Source of the DNA: an uncultured Planctomycetaceae bacterium
GTDB lineage: Bacteria > Planctomycetota > Planctomycetia > Planctomycetales > Planctomycetaceae
Direction of reading: 5' to 3'
NCBI GenBank assembly: GCA_903858815.1
Contig: CAIOKE010000311.1
Location: 1-64,000, forward strand
DNA: 64,000 nucleotides
Of the stretch, positions 8,488 to 17,667 are shown in pieces (positions within the stretch are counted from its first letter, which is position 1; every line of letters begins with the position of its first letter). The position numbers were made by a program, and so were the translations under genes. The notes below the pieces were generated by a model. That model did no database searches and was not told where the DNA came from. It was given only the letters and a program-made list of their open reading frames with translations.

Positions 8488-10599
8488 TTATTGCCTCTTC
8501 TGACCACCGCGGCTTCGACCACCGCCACCACCGCCACGACCGCCGCCACGCGCTCCGCGACCGCCACGGCGAGCAAACCCGGGCACGTCCGCCGACTCCT
8601 CCTCAGGTACCGGCTGCCCCAGCTTCTTCTTCAATTCGTGAATCCGATCCCGCAACTGCGCCGCACGCTCAAACTCCAGCTGCTCCGCAGCCTGCAGCAT
8701 CTCGCCCTCCAGCTCTCGCAGATACTCCTGCGTCACAAACTGTGACTCACTCGAAGTTCCCGCCGCCGAACGCTCCACCTGACGGGCTTCAATTTCCTCC
8801 TCAATCCCCCGCCGAATCGCCTTACGGATCGTTTCAGGAGTAATCCCGTGACGCTCGTTGTACTCCAGCTGCAATGCACGACGACGATTCGTCTCGTCAA
8901 TCGCTCGCTGCATACTTTCCGTCACTGTATCTGCATACAGAATCACCCTCGCATTCACGTTTCGCGCCGAACGACCGATCGTCTGAATCAGACTCGTCTC
9001 GCTCCGCAGAAATCCTTCCTTGTCCGCGTCCATAATGGCCACCAGAGAAACCTCCGGCAGATCCAGACCCTCACGCAGCAGATTCACTCCAATCAACGCG
9101 TCAAACTTCCCCTCACGCAGTTCCCGCAGGATTTCCACACGCTCAACCGCGTTCAGCTCAGAATGCAGCCACTGACAACGAATCCCCTCCTCCTTCATAT
9201 ACCGCGTCAGATCCTCGGACAGCCGCTTCGTCAATGTCGTGACCAGCACCCGATCTCCCATCCCCGCTCGCTCACGAATCTGATCCAGCAGATGCGGGAC
9301 CTGACCACGAGCCGGCACAACCTGAATCTCCGGATCCACCAGACCCGTCGGACGAATCACCTGCTCGACCACCTCACCGTCCGTCTGGTCCAGCTCCCAG
9401 TTCCCCGGAGTCGCTGAAACAAGCACGCGATACGATGGCTTCCCGTTCCACTCGTCAAACTTCAACGGCCGATTGTCCTTCGCCATCGGCAGACGAAACC
9501 CATGGTCCACCAGCGTCGTCTTGCGAGCATGGTCGCCCGCATACATCGCCCGAATCTGCGGAATCGTCACATGCGACTCGTCCACAAACAACAGGAAATC
9601 CTCAGGGAAAAAGTCGTACAGCGTGTACGGCGCTTCCCCAGGCTTACGACCCGCAAGCGCCCGACTGTAGTTTTCGATCCCCGGACAGAATCCCGTCTCC
9701 TTCATCAGCTCAAGATCGTGCCGAGTCCTGGCAGCAAGACGCTGCGCCTCCAGCAACTTGCCCTCCTGCTGAAACGCCTTCAAACTTGAGTCCAGCTCCT
9801 CCCGAATCTCATCCAGCGCCGCATCAATCCGACTCTGAGGCAACACAAAATGCTTCGCCGGATAAATGTAAATCTCTCGCAAAGACTGAGATTCCCGGCC
9901 ACTCACCGGATCAATCATGCTCAACTTCTCAATCTCGTCCCCCCACAACTCCACCCGATACGCAAACTCCTCATACGCCGGCCAGATCTCAATCACATCA
10001 CCACGCACACGAAACTTGCCCCGCGCCGGATCAAAGTCATTCCGGTCATACTGAATGTCCACCAGTCGCAGTAACAGATTGTCCCGATCCACCTGCTGCC
10101 CCACATGCAGCGGAACCATCATCGCCAGATAATCCTTCGGCGAACCCAAACCGTAAATGCAACTGACCGTCGCCACCACAATCACGTCGTTACGACTGAC
10201 CAGGGCACTGGTGGCCAGCAGACGCAGACGGTCAATCTCCTGATTGATCGACGCGTCCTTCTCAATATAAATGTCCCGCTGAGGAATATAGGCCTCAGGC
10301 TGGTAATAATCGTAATAGCTCACGAAATACGTCACCGCATTGTGCGGGAAAAACTCGCGAAACTCAGAATACAACTGGGCCGCCAGAGTCTTGTTGTGTG
10401 ACAACACAAGCGTCGGACGCTGCACCCGCTGAATCACGTTCGCCATCGTGAACGTCTTGCCGGAACCGGTTACACCCAGCAACACCTGAGTCCGCCGGTG
10501 GTCTCGAACACCCGACACCAACGCCTCAATCGCCTTCGGCTGATCACCCGCCGGAGCAAACTCGCTGTGCAGCTGAAACTGCTGATCCATCTGAAACAT
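8488..10599 (-). CDS. uvrB: excinuclease ABC subunit B (UvrB)
   Basis: A 703-residue damage-recognition helicase of nucleotide excision repair, working with UvrA and UvrC in the cytoplasm. Visible elements are the N-terminal FAPAGDQPKAIEAL, Walker A GVTGSGKT, the beta-hairpin region YYDYYQPEAYIP, the DESH Walker B (VDESHVTIPQ), motif V/VI REGLDLPEV and QTIGRSARN, and a C-terminal UVR motif (LEFERAAQLRDRI). The ATG at 10599 shares its A with the stop codon of the upstream protease gene (TGATG), which supports this start over the one at 10629. Unusually, the last ~30 residues are Gly/Arg-rich (RGG-like), beyond the normal UVR end. Confidence 0.97.
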   Translation of the reverse strand: MFQMDQQFQLHSEFAPAGDQPKAIEALVSGVRDHRRTQVLLGVTGSGKTFTMANVIQRVQRPTLVLSHNKTLAAQLYSEFREFFPHNAVTYFVSYYDYYQPEAYIPQRDIYIEKDASINQEIDRLRLLATSALVSRNDVIVVATVSCIYGLGSPKDYLAMMVPLHVGQQVDRDNLLLRLVDIQYDRNDFDPARGKFRVRGDVIEIWPAYEEFAYRVELWGDEIEKLSMIDPVSGRESQSLREIYIYPAKHFVLPQSRIDAALDEIREELDSSLKAFQQEGKLLEAQRLAARTRHDLELMKETGFCPGIENYSRALAGRKPGEAPYTLYDFFPEDFLLFVDESHVTIPQIRAMYAGDHARKTTLVDHGFRLPMAKDNRPLKFDEWNGKPSYRVLVSATPGNWELDQTDGEVVEQVIRPTGLVDPEIQVVPARGQVPHLLDQIRERAGMGDRVLVTTLTKRLSEDLTRYMKEEGIRCQWLHSELNAVERVEILRELREGKFDALIGVNLLREGLDLPEVSLVAIMDADKEGFLRSETSLIQTIGRSARNVNARVILYADTVTESMQRAIDETNRRRALQLEYNERHGITPETIRKAIRRGIEEEIEARQVERSAAGTSSESQFVTQEYLRELEGEMLQAAEQLEFERAAQLRDRIHELKKKLGQPVPEEESADVPGFARRGGRGARGGGRGGGGGGRSRGGQKRQ

Positions 10600-11906
10600 C
10601 ACTTCACCGCCTGCAGTCCGTTCGCCCACTCCACCGCATGACGCAGAACCGCATCAGCTGACAACACCGCCGCCAGATCCCCCGATGGTACCAGACCGTC
10701 CTGCTGATCCCGCTGCTTCATCCACACCGCAAACTGCTCGTCCGTCTGTGATACCACATGACCCTCCGTCGGAGTCACACCCCATGCATCCTCCGGCTTC
10801 AACTCAGGGTAACGATGAATGTTCACACCACTCGGCCGCAGATAACCAGCCGTTGTCAGCTTCATCGCTGAACGACCATTCTCCATCCGTACCACAGTCT
10901 GAACACTCCCCTTCCCGAAACTTCGCTCACCCATCACAATCGCTCGCTCTCGATCCTGCAGCGCCGCTGACAAGACCTCGCTCGCAGAAGCCGATTGCCG
11001 GTCAATCAAAATCGCCACCGGCAGATCAGTGGGCACCTCCACACCCGACTTCGCCTCCCACACTCGCTCCTTCACAGCACGACCATTCACCGAAACTATC
11101 CGCCCCGACTCCAGAAACATGTCCGCCACCTCGATCGCCGTGTCCATCATCCCACCAGGATTCGCACGCAGATCCACAAGCAGCGCCACCGGCTTCAATT
11201 CGGCAACCTGACGCAGAGCCTCCCTGAACTCGCCCGTCGTCACACGACTGAAATGCGACATTCGCACATATGCGATCGGACGAGCCCCGTCCAGCAGCCA
11301 ATTCCAGCCCGCATCCGTCCGAGACACTCCCGTCACCGTCGGCATCTGGATCTTCTCACGCATCACGTCAAGACGCTGCACCTCCTCCTGACCCGGATGA
11401 CGAACACCCAATGTCACCGAACGACCGAGCGGTCCGGAAATCAATTTCGAAACTTCGGCTGGACTGAGCATCGAAACCTGAGTCCCATTGACTTCCACCA
11501 GCAGATCAGACTGTCGAACACCCGCACGCCAGGCAGGAGAATCCCGCAGCACTGTGACGATTTCCAGACGACCACCCGCAGACTGCACCTGAATCCCTAC
11601 ACCCACAAACTCCTGCTCCAGATACTGCTCAAATCGACCCAATTCGTCCGGAGCAATCCACGTGGAATACGGATCCAGTTCCTTCAGCATCCCCCGAATC
11701 GCAGCATCCACCAAACGGCGACGGTCAACCTCGCGGACATACTGAGTATCCACCTGCTCGTACGCCTCAGCCAGCAGTCGCATCAATTCAAAATCCTGCC
11801 GCGCTCGCTCAGCCGCCGTCGGCGGATCATCGGCACCCAACAACCTCTGCGGAAATGCCTGCAGCAACACAGCCGCCACCAGCACAGTCTTCAATGCCCA
11901 CCGCAT
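10599..11906 (-). CDS. S41 C-terminal-processing protease
   Basis: A 435-residue exported serine protease of the Ctp/Prc family, which trims or degrades envelope proteins. A signal peptide covers the first ~24 residues (hydrophobic, ending near LLGAD). A PDZ domain follows at about 90-175 (GVGIQVQ, LVEVNGTQV). The S41 catalytic core is at about 200-400, with nucleophile Ser in DRQSASASE and general-base Lys in GERSFGKGSVQT. A GGAGC Shine-Dalgarno precedes the ATG at 11906. The stop overlaps the uvrB start, so an envelope protease and a DNA repair enzyme are translationally coupled, an unusual pairing. The physiological substrate is unknown. Confidence 0.93.
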   Translation of the reverse strand: MRWALKTVLVAAVLLQAFPQRLLGADDPPTAAERARQDFELMRLLAEAYEQVDTQYVREVDRRRLVDAAIRGMLKELDPYSTWIAPDELGRFEQYLEQEFVGVGIQVQSAGGRLEIVTVLRDSPAWRAGVRQSDLLVEVNGTQVSMLSPAEVSKLISGPLGRSVTLGVRHPGQEEVQRLDVMREKIQMPTVTGVSRTDAGWNWLLDGARPIAYVRMSHFSRVTTGEFREALRQVAELKPVALLVDLRANPGGMMDTAIEVADMFLESGRIVSVNGRAVKERVWEAKSGVEVPTDLPVAILIDRQSASASEVLSAALQDRERAIVMGERSFGKGSVQTVVRMENGRSAMKLTTAGYLRPSGVNIHRYPELKPEDAWGVTPTEGHVVSQTDEQFAVWMKQRDQQDGLVPSGDLAAVLSADAVLRHAVEWANGLQAVK

Positions 11907-12241
11907 CTGCTTGCTCCGCAGGACCTCAATTCGATTCAGTCAAATACACCCCGCCGCAAACAAACGCGACAGTCCACAGCAGTCTATAGACCACCTCCAA
12001 ACACGGAAAGCCGCGCACCACACCCGAAATCCACAGGAACACGGATTTCCCGCAAGTCCGCAGCAATACACGGCTTCCCGCTGACGCCCCTCGGACGACC
12101 AGTGAACTGCCCACGGAATAGAAAATTCCATGTCGCCAATTAAAATCTCTCCCCATGCCGGCCACGAACCGCACCGTTCCTGCGTTTTTTCTGAATGACA
12201 CTTGTCAATCCGTGTCCTCCTTCCCCATCGCTGAGTTCACC
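11907..12241. other. divergent intergenic region
   Basis: This 335-base stretch separates the divergent protease/uvrB operon and the DUF1963 gene, so it should hold promoters for both. I see no convincing -35/-10 pairs, RNA gene or repeat in it. The in-frame extension of the DUF1963 ORF back to 12155 is not convincing coding sequence. Confidence 0.4.
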
Positions 12242-13105
12242 ATGCAGCCTCAACTTCCTGACCTGATCGCACAGTGCAATCTGCAATCCCGCGAAACGTC
12301 GCTGCTCAGAATCTGCAAGCCAGCCATTCGGCTGGTCTCCTGCAAGGACCTCGCTCGTCCCTGTTCACCTGCGGCATCAAAAGTCGGCGGTCGCCCCCTG
12401 CTGCCGACGAAGTTCGACTGGCCGGTGCATCAGGGCCGAAAACTCGACTTTCTGCTGCAGATCAACCTTTCCGAAACAGCCGCCGAGGACGTCCATCACC
12501 TGTTGCCCGCATCCGGTATGCTGTCCTTCTTTTTTGACCTCAAAAACCTGCCCGGTGGATTTGATCCAGCCGAATTGTCAGGGTCTCGAGTGGTCTTCAC
12601 ACCCGACCTGACAGACAGCGTCACGCTGGATGTTCCAGATCCGGAATCTGCCGTCCCAGAGCACAGCCTTGCACCTGCGACAATTGAGACTCTGCCACTC
12701 GACGACCGCGCAGCCAGGAATCTGTTTGAATCCGAAGGTTTCACCGCTGACGAATGTGCAGCCTTCGAAGATCTGTACTTTGGGCTGATGTCTGGTCAGG
12801 CAGACAACCGCAAAGCCGGGCATCAGTTGCTGGGACATCCGGTCTTTTATGGCGCAGATCTCCAACTTCAGGCACAACTCGTAACCAATGGCCTCTATTG
12901 CGGAGATTCCACAGGATACGATGACCCACGCCGATCATCGCTTGAAAGTGGTGCGGACGACTGGCTGTTGCTGCTGCAGGTCGAAGCCGACCCGGACGCT
13001 GGATTTGAATGGGGCGACTGCGGAACACTGTACTTCCTGATCCAACGCGAAGATCTGCTGAATCGGCGTTTTGACAGAGCCTGGGCGGGCTGGACCTGCT
13101 TCTAA
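12242..13105 (+). CDS. DUF1963 (YwqG-like) protein
   Basis: A 287-residue cytoplasmic protein of the DUF1963/YwqG family, whose function is not established. The family pattern is visible in SKVGGRPLLPTKFDWP, LDFLLQINLSE and GMLSFFFDL in the first half. The C-terminal half has WLLLLQVEADPDAGFEWGDCGTLYFLI, cited here as separate short motifs WLLLLQVE and WGDCGTLYFLI. I chose the start at 12242; an earlier in-frame ATG at 12155 would add a segment that does not fit the family. It is monocistronic, running convergently toward parA with a strong hairpin between them. Confidence 0.85.
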   Translation: MQPQLPDLIAQCNLQSRETSLLRICKPAIRLVSCKDLARPCSPAASKVGGRPLLPTKFDWPVHQGRKLDFLLQINLSETAAEDVHHLLPASGMLSFFFDLKNLPGGFDPAELSGSRVVFTPDLTDSVTLDVPDPESAVPEHSLAPATIETLPLDDRAARNLFESEGFTADECAAFEDLYFGLMSGQADNRKAGHQLLGHPVFYGADLQLQAQLVTNGLYCGDSTGYDDPRRSSLESGADDWLLLLQVEADPDAGFEWGDCGTLYFLIQREDLLNRRFDRAWAGWTCF

Positions 13106-13131
13106 GACGCGTCTCCCATTCCGGTTGCCAT

Positions 13132-13162
13132 CGCTCTGACTGCGGCCCCCGCAGTCAGAGCG
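13132..13162. terminator. perfect 14-bp hairpin
   Basis: CGCTCTGACTGCGG pairs perfectly with CCGCAGTCAGAGCG around a 3-base CCC loop, 27 bases after the DUF1963 stop. It lies between convergent genes and can act on both strands. No T-run follows. Confidence 0.7.
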
Positions 13163-13316
13163 CATGTCAGCATCCGTAGTTTCCGCCTCAGGTTCACTGA
13201 AGGCTGGTGGGATCACCACAAGCTCAGCAAGCACATTGGCGTGGCGTCCACCCTGTCGCGCCCACTTTCAGTGCCGCCAGATCAGTCGCAGAAATCCTGC
13301 GGGGCTCGTTCGTTTC

Positions 13317-13362
13317 ACGGGTCCTATACGTCCTATGGGTCTCATGGGTCCTATGGGTGGTG
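13317..13362 (+). repeat. 9-bp tandem repeat array (left of parA)
   Basis: Degenerate 9-bp units of the form GGGTCCTAT are repeated about five times just downstream of parA. The array at 14679-14766 on the other side of parA has the same unit in the opposite orientation. The rest of the 13106-13420 intergenic region holds only the hairpin at 13132. Confidence 0.7.
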
Positions 13363-13420
13363 TCTGCTGTCGCAGAACAATGACTGCCCCCCAGCGCCCT
13401 GAAAATTCCCCCGCCGTGGC

Positions 13421-14245
13421 TTACGCGGCGGCCAGCACTGGGGCTGCAGCCGCCACTTCCATCGCCAGCACCTCGGCTGCCATCGCCTCGTAGTCCACGG
13501 CGCCAGCAGATCCCGGAGCATAATCCAGCACAGACTGGCCAAATCCAGGGGCCTCAGCCAGCTTGATGTTCCGACGAATCTTCGTACTGAAGATCCGCGC
13601 CTTTGACCACGGAGATTCTGCGTCACTGCTTCGCAAAAATAACTTCAAATCCTCCACCACGTCCGCAGCCAGTCGCGTGCCCGATTCATACAGACACAGC
13701 ATGATCCCCGTCACCCGCAGGTCACGATTCAGACGACGCGTCACGAGTGCAGTGGTTTCAAACAACTTCGACAGGCCCTGCAATGCAAAAAAGTGCGGCT
13801 GCAGAGGAATAAAGACCTCGTTCACTGCCGTCAGAGCATTCACCGTCAGAACTCCCAGCGACGGCGGACAGTCAATCACCACATAATCAAATCGCTGCTG
13901 CTCCTTCCAGTGCCGCAGAGCATTCCGCAGCAGAAATTCACGACCAGCCTGCCCCGCCAGTTCCAGCTCGGTCGCCGCCAGATCGATATTCGCAGGAACC
14001 AGTGACAAATTGTCGATCACCAGTTGCCGAGTATCATCGATGGTGCACTGGCCGGTGAACACGTTGTAGGCTGATGGCATCTCCGGCCCAGCCTCAACAC
14101 CCAGATGCAGCGAAGCATGCGCCTGAGGATCCAGATCGATCAGGCACACACGACGACCGTGACGGGCCAGAGCTGCAGCCAGATTCACACTGGAAGTTGT
14201 CTTACCGACACCGCCCTTCTGATTCATCACCGCGATGCTGCGCAT
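13421..14245 (-). CDS. ParA/MinD-family ATPase, orphan
   Basis: A 274-residue ATPase of the ParA family, which positions chromosomes, plasmids or protein cargo by dimerising on DNA when ATP-bound. The deviant Walker A KGGVGKTT is at residues ~9-16, a switch I LIDLDPQ at ~37-43, and Walker [11 protein letters not shown] at ~118. The C terminus ends in an Ala-rich tail. The ATG at 14245 is preceded by AGGGAAGGG, which favours it over the frame's earlier ATG at 14269. No parB or parS-like palindrome is visible nearby, so the cargo is unknown. It is flanked on both sides by inverted 9-bp repeat arrays. Confidence 0.92.
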   Translation of the reverse strand: MRSIAVMNQKGGVGKTTSSVNLAAALARHGRRVCLIDLDPQAHASLHLGVEAGPEMPSAYNVFTGQCTIDDTRQLVIDNLSLVPANIDLAATELELAGQAGREFLLRNALRHWKEQQRFDYVVIDCPPSLGVLTVNALTAVNEVFIPLQPHFFALQGLSKLFETTALVTRRLNRDLRVTGIMLCLYESGTRLAADVVEDLKLFLRSSDAESPWSKARIFSTKIRRNIKLAEAPGFGQSVLDYAPGSAGAVDYEAMAAEVLAMEVAAAAPVLAAA

Positions 14246-14436
14246 GGATTCCCTTCCCTCAACACGCATTCACTCAACTGAACACCGTCACAATCCCTGA
14301 CCTCAAAAGTCTACCCCGACAGCCTCAATCAGGACCAGATCGATTTTCGGGATTACCACCAGCCAGCAGCACAATGTGGCAAAACGCCAACACAACTTCA
14401 GAATTACCACACCACAAACCGCAGGGACACACCACA

Positions 14437-14591
14437 CGCGGGGACACACAATCGCTGACCGCGACCAACAGCGCACACGCGTTCATAACTCAACTGCCGC
14501 TGTGCCGGCTGGGGAAACCGCGGGGACACACAATCGTCGACATTGAACAACAGCGCACACACGTTCATGCACCAACCGCCGCTGTGCCGGC
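14437..14591 (+). repeat. two 73-bp direct repeats
   Basis: Copy 1 (14437-14509) and copy 2 (14519-14591) both begin CGCGGGGACACACAATCG and end CCGCCGCTGTGCCGGC or close to it, with a period of 82 bases. They align without gaps, with scattered substitutions concentrated in the middle. A partial related GGGACAC motif lies just before copy 1 at 14423. The origin is unknown; they could be remnants of a small mobile or REP-like element. Confidence 0.8.
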
Positions 14592-14678
14592 CGCGCCCAC
14601 CTAACGCGCTGTGCCCCAGAACCACGTCATACCTTTCAGGCATGGGAAGAAGAATCAGGCATGGGAAGAAGAAAATAA

Positions 14679-14766
14679 GACCCATAGGTCCCATAGGTCC
14701 CATAAGACTCATAAGTCCTATAAGTCCCATAAGTCCCATAGGTCCCATCAGACCCGTTAATCCCCT
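14679..14766 (-). repeat. 9-bp tandem repeat array (right of parA)
   Basis: About nine consecutive 9-bp units (consensus TCCCATAGG or TCCCATAAG) decay into the flanking sequence at 14750-14766. It is the reverse-complement orientation of the array at 13317, so the two bracket parA as inverted arrays. In one frame it would encode a Gly/Ser-Pro-Ile repeat, but no real gene covers it. Confidence 0.8.
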
Positions 14767-14959
14767 GAACCCCGGGGATTGCTCCTCGTGGAACAGCAGA
14801 ACTGTCGGGGGCCCTGCCCTCAAGGGCAGAACTGGACGATCAGGTATCGCAGTTTGAAAACAGGATTTGACAGTGACAGATTCCAGCAGAGTTTCGCAGG
14901 ACGCCGAGTGGCTATAGACTGCACTCCCTCGATTTGCTCCGGTCTTCAGGGAACCCTGC

Positions 14960-16456
14960 ATGCCCATTGCTCAACTCACCGCCTCCACTGGGTTCGTCGA
15001 CCTGCTGGTGCTTGCCGTCCTGTTGATCGGATCCATCATTGTCGGCCTGCGGGCTGGGCGCGGTGCCAACAGTGCCGACGCGTACCTGCTGGGAGGGCGA
15101 TCACTGCCATGGTGGGCCATCCTGGGATCAATCGTCGCCACAGAAACCAGTACGGCCACTGTCCTCAGTGTCCCCGGTGCAGCCTTCGGAGACACTGGTC
15201 TGAAATGGTTACAGATCCCGCTGGGTTACCTTGCCGGTCGCATCATTGTCGCGATGGTGTTCCTGCCACGATATTTCGAGGGCAATCTGTACACTGCCTA
15301 CGAGGTGCTCGAAAAACGCTTTGGCCCCCTGACTCGTCGCGTCTCTTCGATGCTGTTCCTTGTCACACGCAGCCTTGGTGATGGCCTCCGCCTGTATCTC
15401 GCCGGACTGGTGCTTGAAACTCTGCTGGGCTGGCCCCTTGCATTGAGCATTCTGTTGATGAGTGTGGTCACAGTGATCTACACAGTCGTTGGTGGCCTGC
15501 GGTCTGTGGTCTGGAATGACTGCATCCAGTTTGTGATTTACGTCTGTGGCGGTGTGGCGACCGTATTTGTCATTGCCGGTCAGATTGACGGGGGCTGGCC
15601 ATATCTGCTGCGGTGGGCTGCAGATTCGGGAAAACTACAACCGTTTCGATTCCAGTTTTCCCTGAGCGACCCGTTCAACTTCTGGGCCGGTCTGTTCGGC
15701 GGTGCGGTGCTCACGATCGGTACTCACGGCACTGACCACATGATGGTCCAGCGTTACCTCAGTGCTCCCAGCCTTCGCGACGCAGCGCGAGCGGTTATTT
15801 CCAGTGGCGTTGTCGTCATGCTGCAGTTTCTGTTGTTTCTGTTCATTGGAATTGAGCTGGCATGCTTTTATTCGCAGCATAACCGCCTCGCTCCAGGCAC
15901 TGGTGATCGCATTTTTGTGGGTTTCATTGTGGAACATTTTCCACGGAACGTGGGACTGGTGGGCGTCATGCTGGCGGCCGTGCTGTCGGCCGCCATGTCG
16001 ACTCTTTCCAGCTCTCTCAATGCCTCGGCATCTGCTGTACTGAATGACTTCTGGATCCCGTTATCAGGAAGTCCTCTTCCGGAATCCCGCCAGGTCCTGT
16101 TGTCACGCTGGTTGACGCTGGCGTTTGGAATTCTGCAGGCCGTCATCGGTATTCAGGCAGCGAAGCTGGATCGATCGGTCGTGGATAACGCCCTGACGAT
16201 CGCCGGATTTTCGGCCGGCCTGCTGCTGGGCGTATTCGCACTGGGGATTCTCTCGCGAAGAGCAGGGCAGGGTGCCGCCCTGACGGGTGCAGCATGCGGG
16301 CTGCTGACCCTGTCGATCGTCCAGTTCCGACCATTTCCTGACCAGCCTGCAGTCGCGTGGCCGTGGCTGGCTTTGATTGGATCGACGACGACATTCGCCA
16401 TCGGGCAGACGGTGGCCCTCGTTTCACCCCGCCCATCCAGCACTGCAAAGACCTGA
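14960..16456 (+). CDS. sodium:solute symporter (SSS family)
   Basis: A 498-residue inner-membrane transporter expected to take up an organic solute with sodium. It has about 13 hydrophobic segments along its whole length. The family signature is visible near residues 40-70 (YLLGGRSLPWWAILGS, then ATETST). A CAGGGAA Shine-Dalgarno-like stretch precedes the ATG. The DUF1343/NamZ gene begins 26 bases downstream, so the pair is probably an operon. From that context the substrate may be a peptidoglycan-derived sugar such as N-acetylmuramic acid. That is inference; SSS members carry many substrates and the sequence alone does not decide. Confidence 0.93.
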   Translation: MPIAQLTASTGFVDLLVLAVLLIGSIIVGLRAGRGANSADAYLLGGRSLPWWAILGSIVATETSTATVLSVPGAAFGDTGLKWLQIPLGYLAGRIIVAMVFLPRYFEGNLYTAYEVLEKRFGPLTRRVSSMLFLVTRSLGDGLRLYLAGLVLETLLGWPLALSILLMSVVTVIYTVVGGLRSVVWNDCIQFVIYVCGGVATVFVIAGQIDGGWPYLLRWAADSGKLQPFRFQFSLSDPFNFWAGLFGGAVLTIGTHGTDHMMVQRYLSAPSLRDAARAVISSGVVVMLQFLLFLFIGIELACFYSQHNRLAPGTGDRIFVGFIVEHFPRNVGLVGVMLAAVLSAAMSTLSSSLNASASAVLNDFWIPLSGSPLPESRQVLLSRWLTLAFGILQAVIGIQAAKLDRSVVDNALTIAGFSAGLLLGVFALGILSRRAGQGAALTGAACGLLTLSIVQFRPFPDQPAVAWPWLALIGSTTTFAIGQTVALVSPRPSSTAKT

Positions 16457-16482
16457 GAATCCACTCTGCTCGGAAAGCTTGC

Positions 16483-17667
16483 ATGGCCGCACACGTACAG
16501 TTTGGACTGGAGGTTCTGGCACGTAATCCTCGACTACTGCCTTCTCAGGGTCGTCTCGGGTTGCTGCTGAATCAGGCCTCGGTCGATCATCAACTACGAC
16601 TTGCCTGCGATGTCCTCGCCGAGACATTTCCAGGTCAGCTGCAACGCCTGTTCTCTCCCCAGCACGGTTTCTGGAGCGAACAGCAGGCGAACATGATTGA
16701 ATCTCAGGACGCCTGCTATGAACCACTGCAGCTGCCCGTCTGCAGTCTGTATTCACACACTCGGCGGCCCACTCAACAGCAACTACAGGATCTTGATCTG
16801 CTGCTGATCGATCTGCAGGATGTGGGAACTCGAGTTTACACCTTTGCCTGGACCATGCTGGAATGTCTGCGTGGCTGTGCCGAGGCCGGAATACCCGTCT
16901 GTATCCTTGATCGCCCGAATCCATTGGGCGGGCTGGTGGTGGAAGGCCCGCTGATTGTCCCGGGGTTTCAGTCGTTTGTGGGCAATGCCTCCATTCCCAT
17001 GCGACACGGCCTGACGATGGCCGAACTGGCCCTGCTGCTCAACCATGAACTGCAGGTGGGTGCTGATGTCCGAGTGATCCCGATGAGTGGCTGGCAGCGC
17101 ACGGATCTCTGGCCAGCCCTGCAGCGTGAATGGGTGCCACCGTCCCCGAACGTTCCGCGCTGGGAAACATGTTTCGTCTATCCAGGTCAGGTGCTGCTGG
17201 AAGGACTCAGCCTTTCCGAGGGTCGCGGCACGACTCGCCCATTCGAAATCTGCGGCGCTCCTGGGATCGAGCCTGAGCGACTGCTTGCTCAGCTGAATCA
17301 AGGGTCGCAGCCGGGGCTGATCTGTCGCGCGCTGCGATTTCGCCCAACCTTTGACAAATTCGCCGGGCAGGTCTGTGGCGGGGTGGCTGTGCACGTACGA
17401 CAGCCTGAACTGGTGCGATCATTTCACTGGACTCTGTGCCTGTTACGGGCAGTACACAGCATCTGGCCTGAACGAATGCAGCTGCTGGCCCCACCCTACG
17501 AATATGAATACCGGCTTGCACCACTGGACATTCTGTATGGTTCCGCGGACCTGCGGCACGCCCTGACGGACCAGTCGCCGTTCGATGAGACGCAGCTGCA
17601 GCAGCTGTCGGCGGTCGATGAATTGGCCTGGTTTAAGCGCGTCTCGAAGTTCCTGTTGTACGAATAA
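16483..17667 (+). CDS. DUF1343 / NamZ-like exo-N-acetylmuramidase
   Basis: A 394-residue protein of the DUF1343 family, whose characterised member NamZ removes terminal N-acetylmuramic acid from peptidoglycan fragments. Family motifs are clear: LLLNQASVD near the N terminus, SPQHGFW, DLQDVGTRVYTF, LDRPNPLGG, and VYPGQVLLEGLSLSEGRGTTRPFE, cited here as VYPGQVLLEG and SEGRGTTRPFE. No signal peptide is visible from the ATG at 16483. The earlier in-frame start at 16357 lies inside the symporter gene and looks wrong. A cytoplasmic location would fit turnover of imported muropeptides, but export by another route cannot be excluded. Confidence 0.9.
   Translation: MAAHVQFGLEVLARNPRLLPSQGRLGLLLNQASVDHQLRLACDVLAETFPGQLQRLFSPQHGFWSEQQANMIESQDACYEPLQLPVCSLYSHTRRPTQQQLQDLDLLLIDLQDVGTRVYTFAWTMLECLRGCAEAGIPVCILDRPNPLGGLVVEGPLIVPGFQSFVGNASIPMRHGLTMAELALLLNHELQVGADVRVIPMSGWQRTDLWPALQREWVPPSPNVPRWETCFVYPGQVLLEGLSLSEGRGTTRPFEICGAPGIEPERLLAQLNQGSQPGLICRALRFRPTFDKFAGQVCGGVAVHVRQPELVRSFHWTLCLLRAVHSIWPERMQLLAPPYEYEYRLAPLDILYGSADLRHALTDQSPFDETQLQQLSAVDELAWFKRVSKFLLYE

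Larger units (their letters stand above)
14246..14959. other. repeat-rich intergenic region
   Basis: About 714 bases between divergent parA and the symporter gene carry no credible gene. They hold two 73-base direct repeats (14437-14591) and a 9-bp tandem array (14679-14766). The remaining sequence shows a TTGACA at 14867 without a well-placed -10 partner. Confidence 0.6.

Noticed and set aside
9435..10166. Pro/Ser-rich open frame opposite uvrB
   Set aside because: A GC-driven shadow of uvrB; composition is unlike any protein and there is no ribosome-binding site.
13317..14766. CRISPR array
   Set aside because: The repeat units are 9 bp and contiguous, without spacers of constant length and without cas genes.
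14543..14857. Frame encoding Pro-Ile-Gly/Ser repeats
   Set aside because: It reads through the 9-bp DNA repeats; the repeat peptide is a by-product of the array and not a credible protein.
14867..14920. Sigma70 promoter TTGACA ... TATAGACT
   Set aside because: The spacing is about 40 bases, far from the required ~17.
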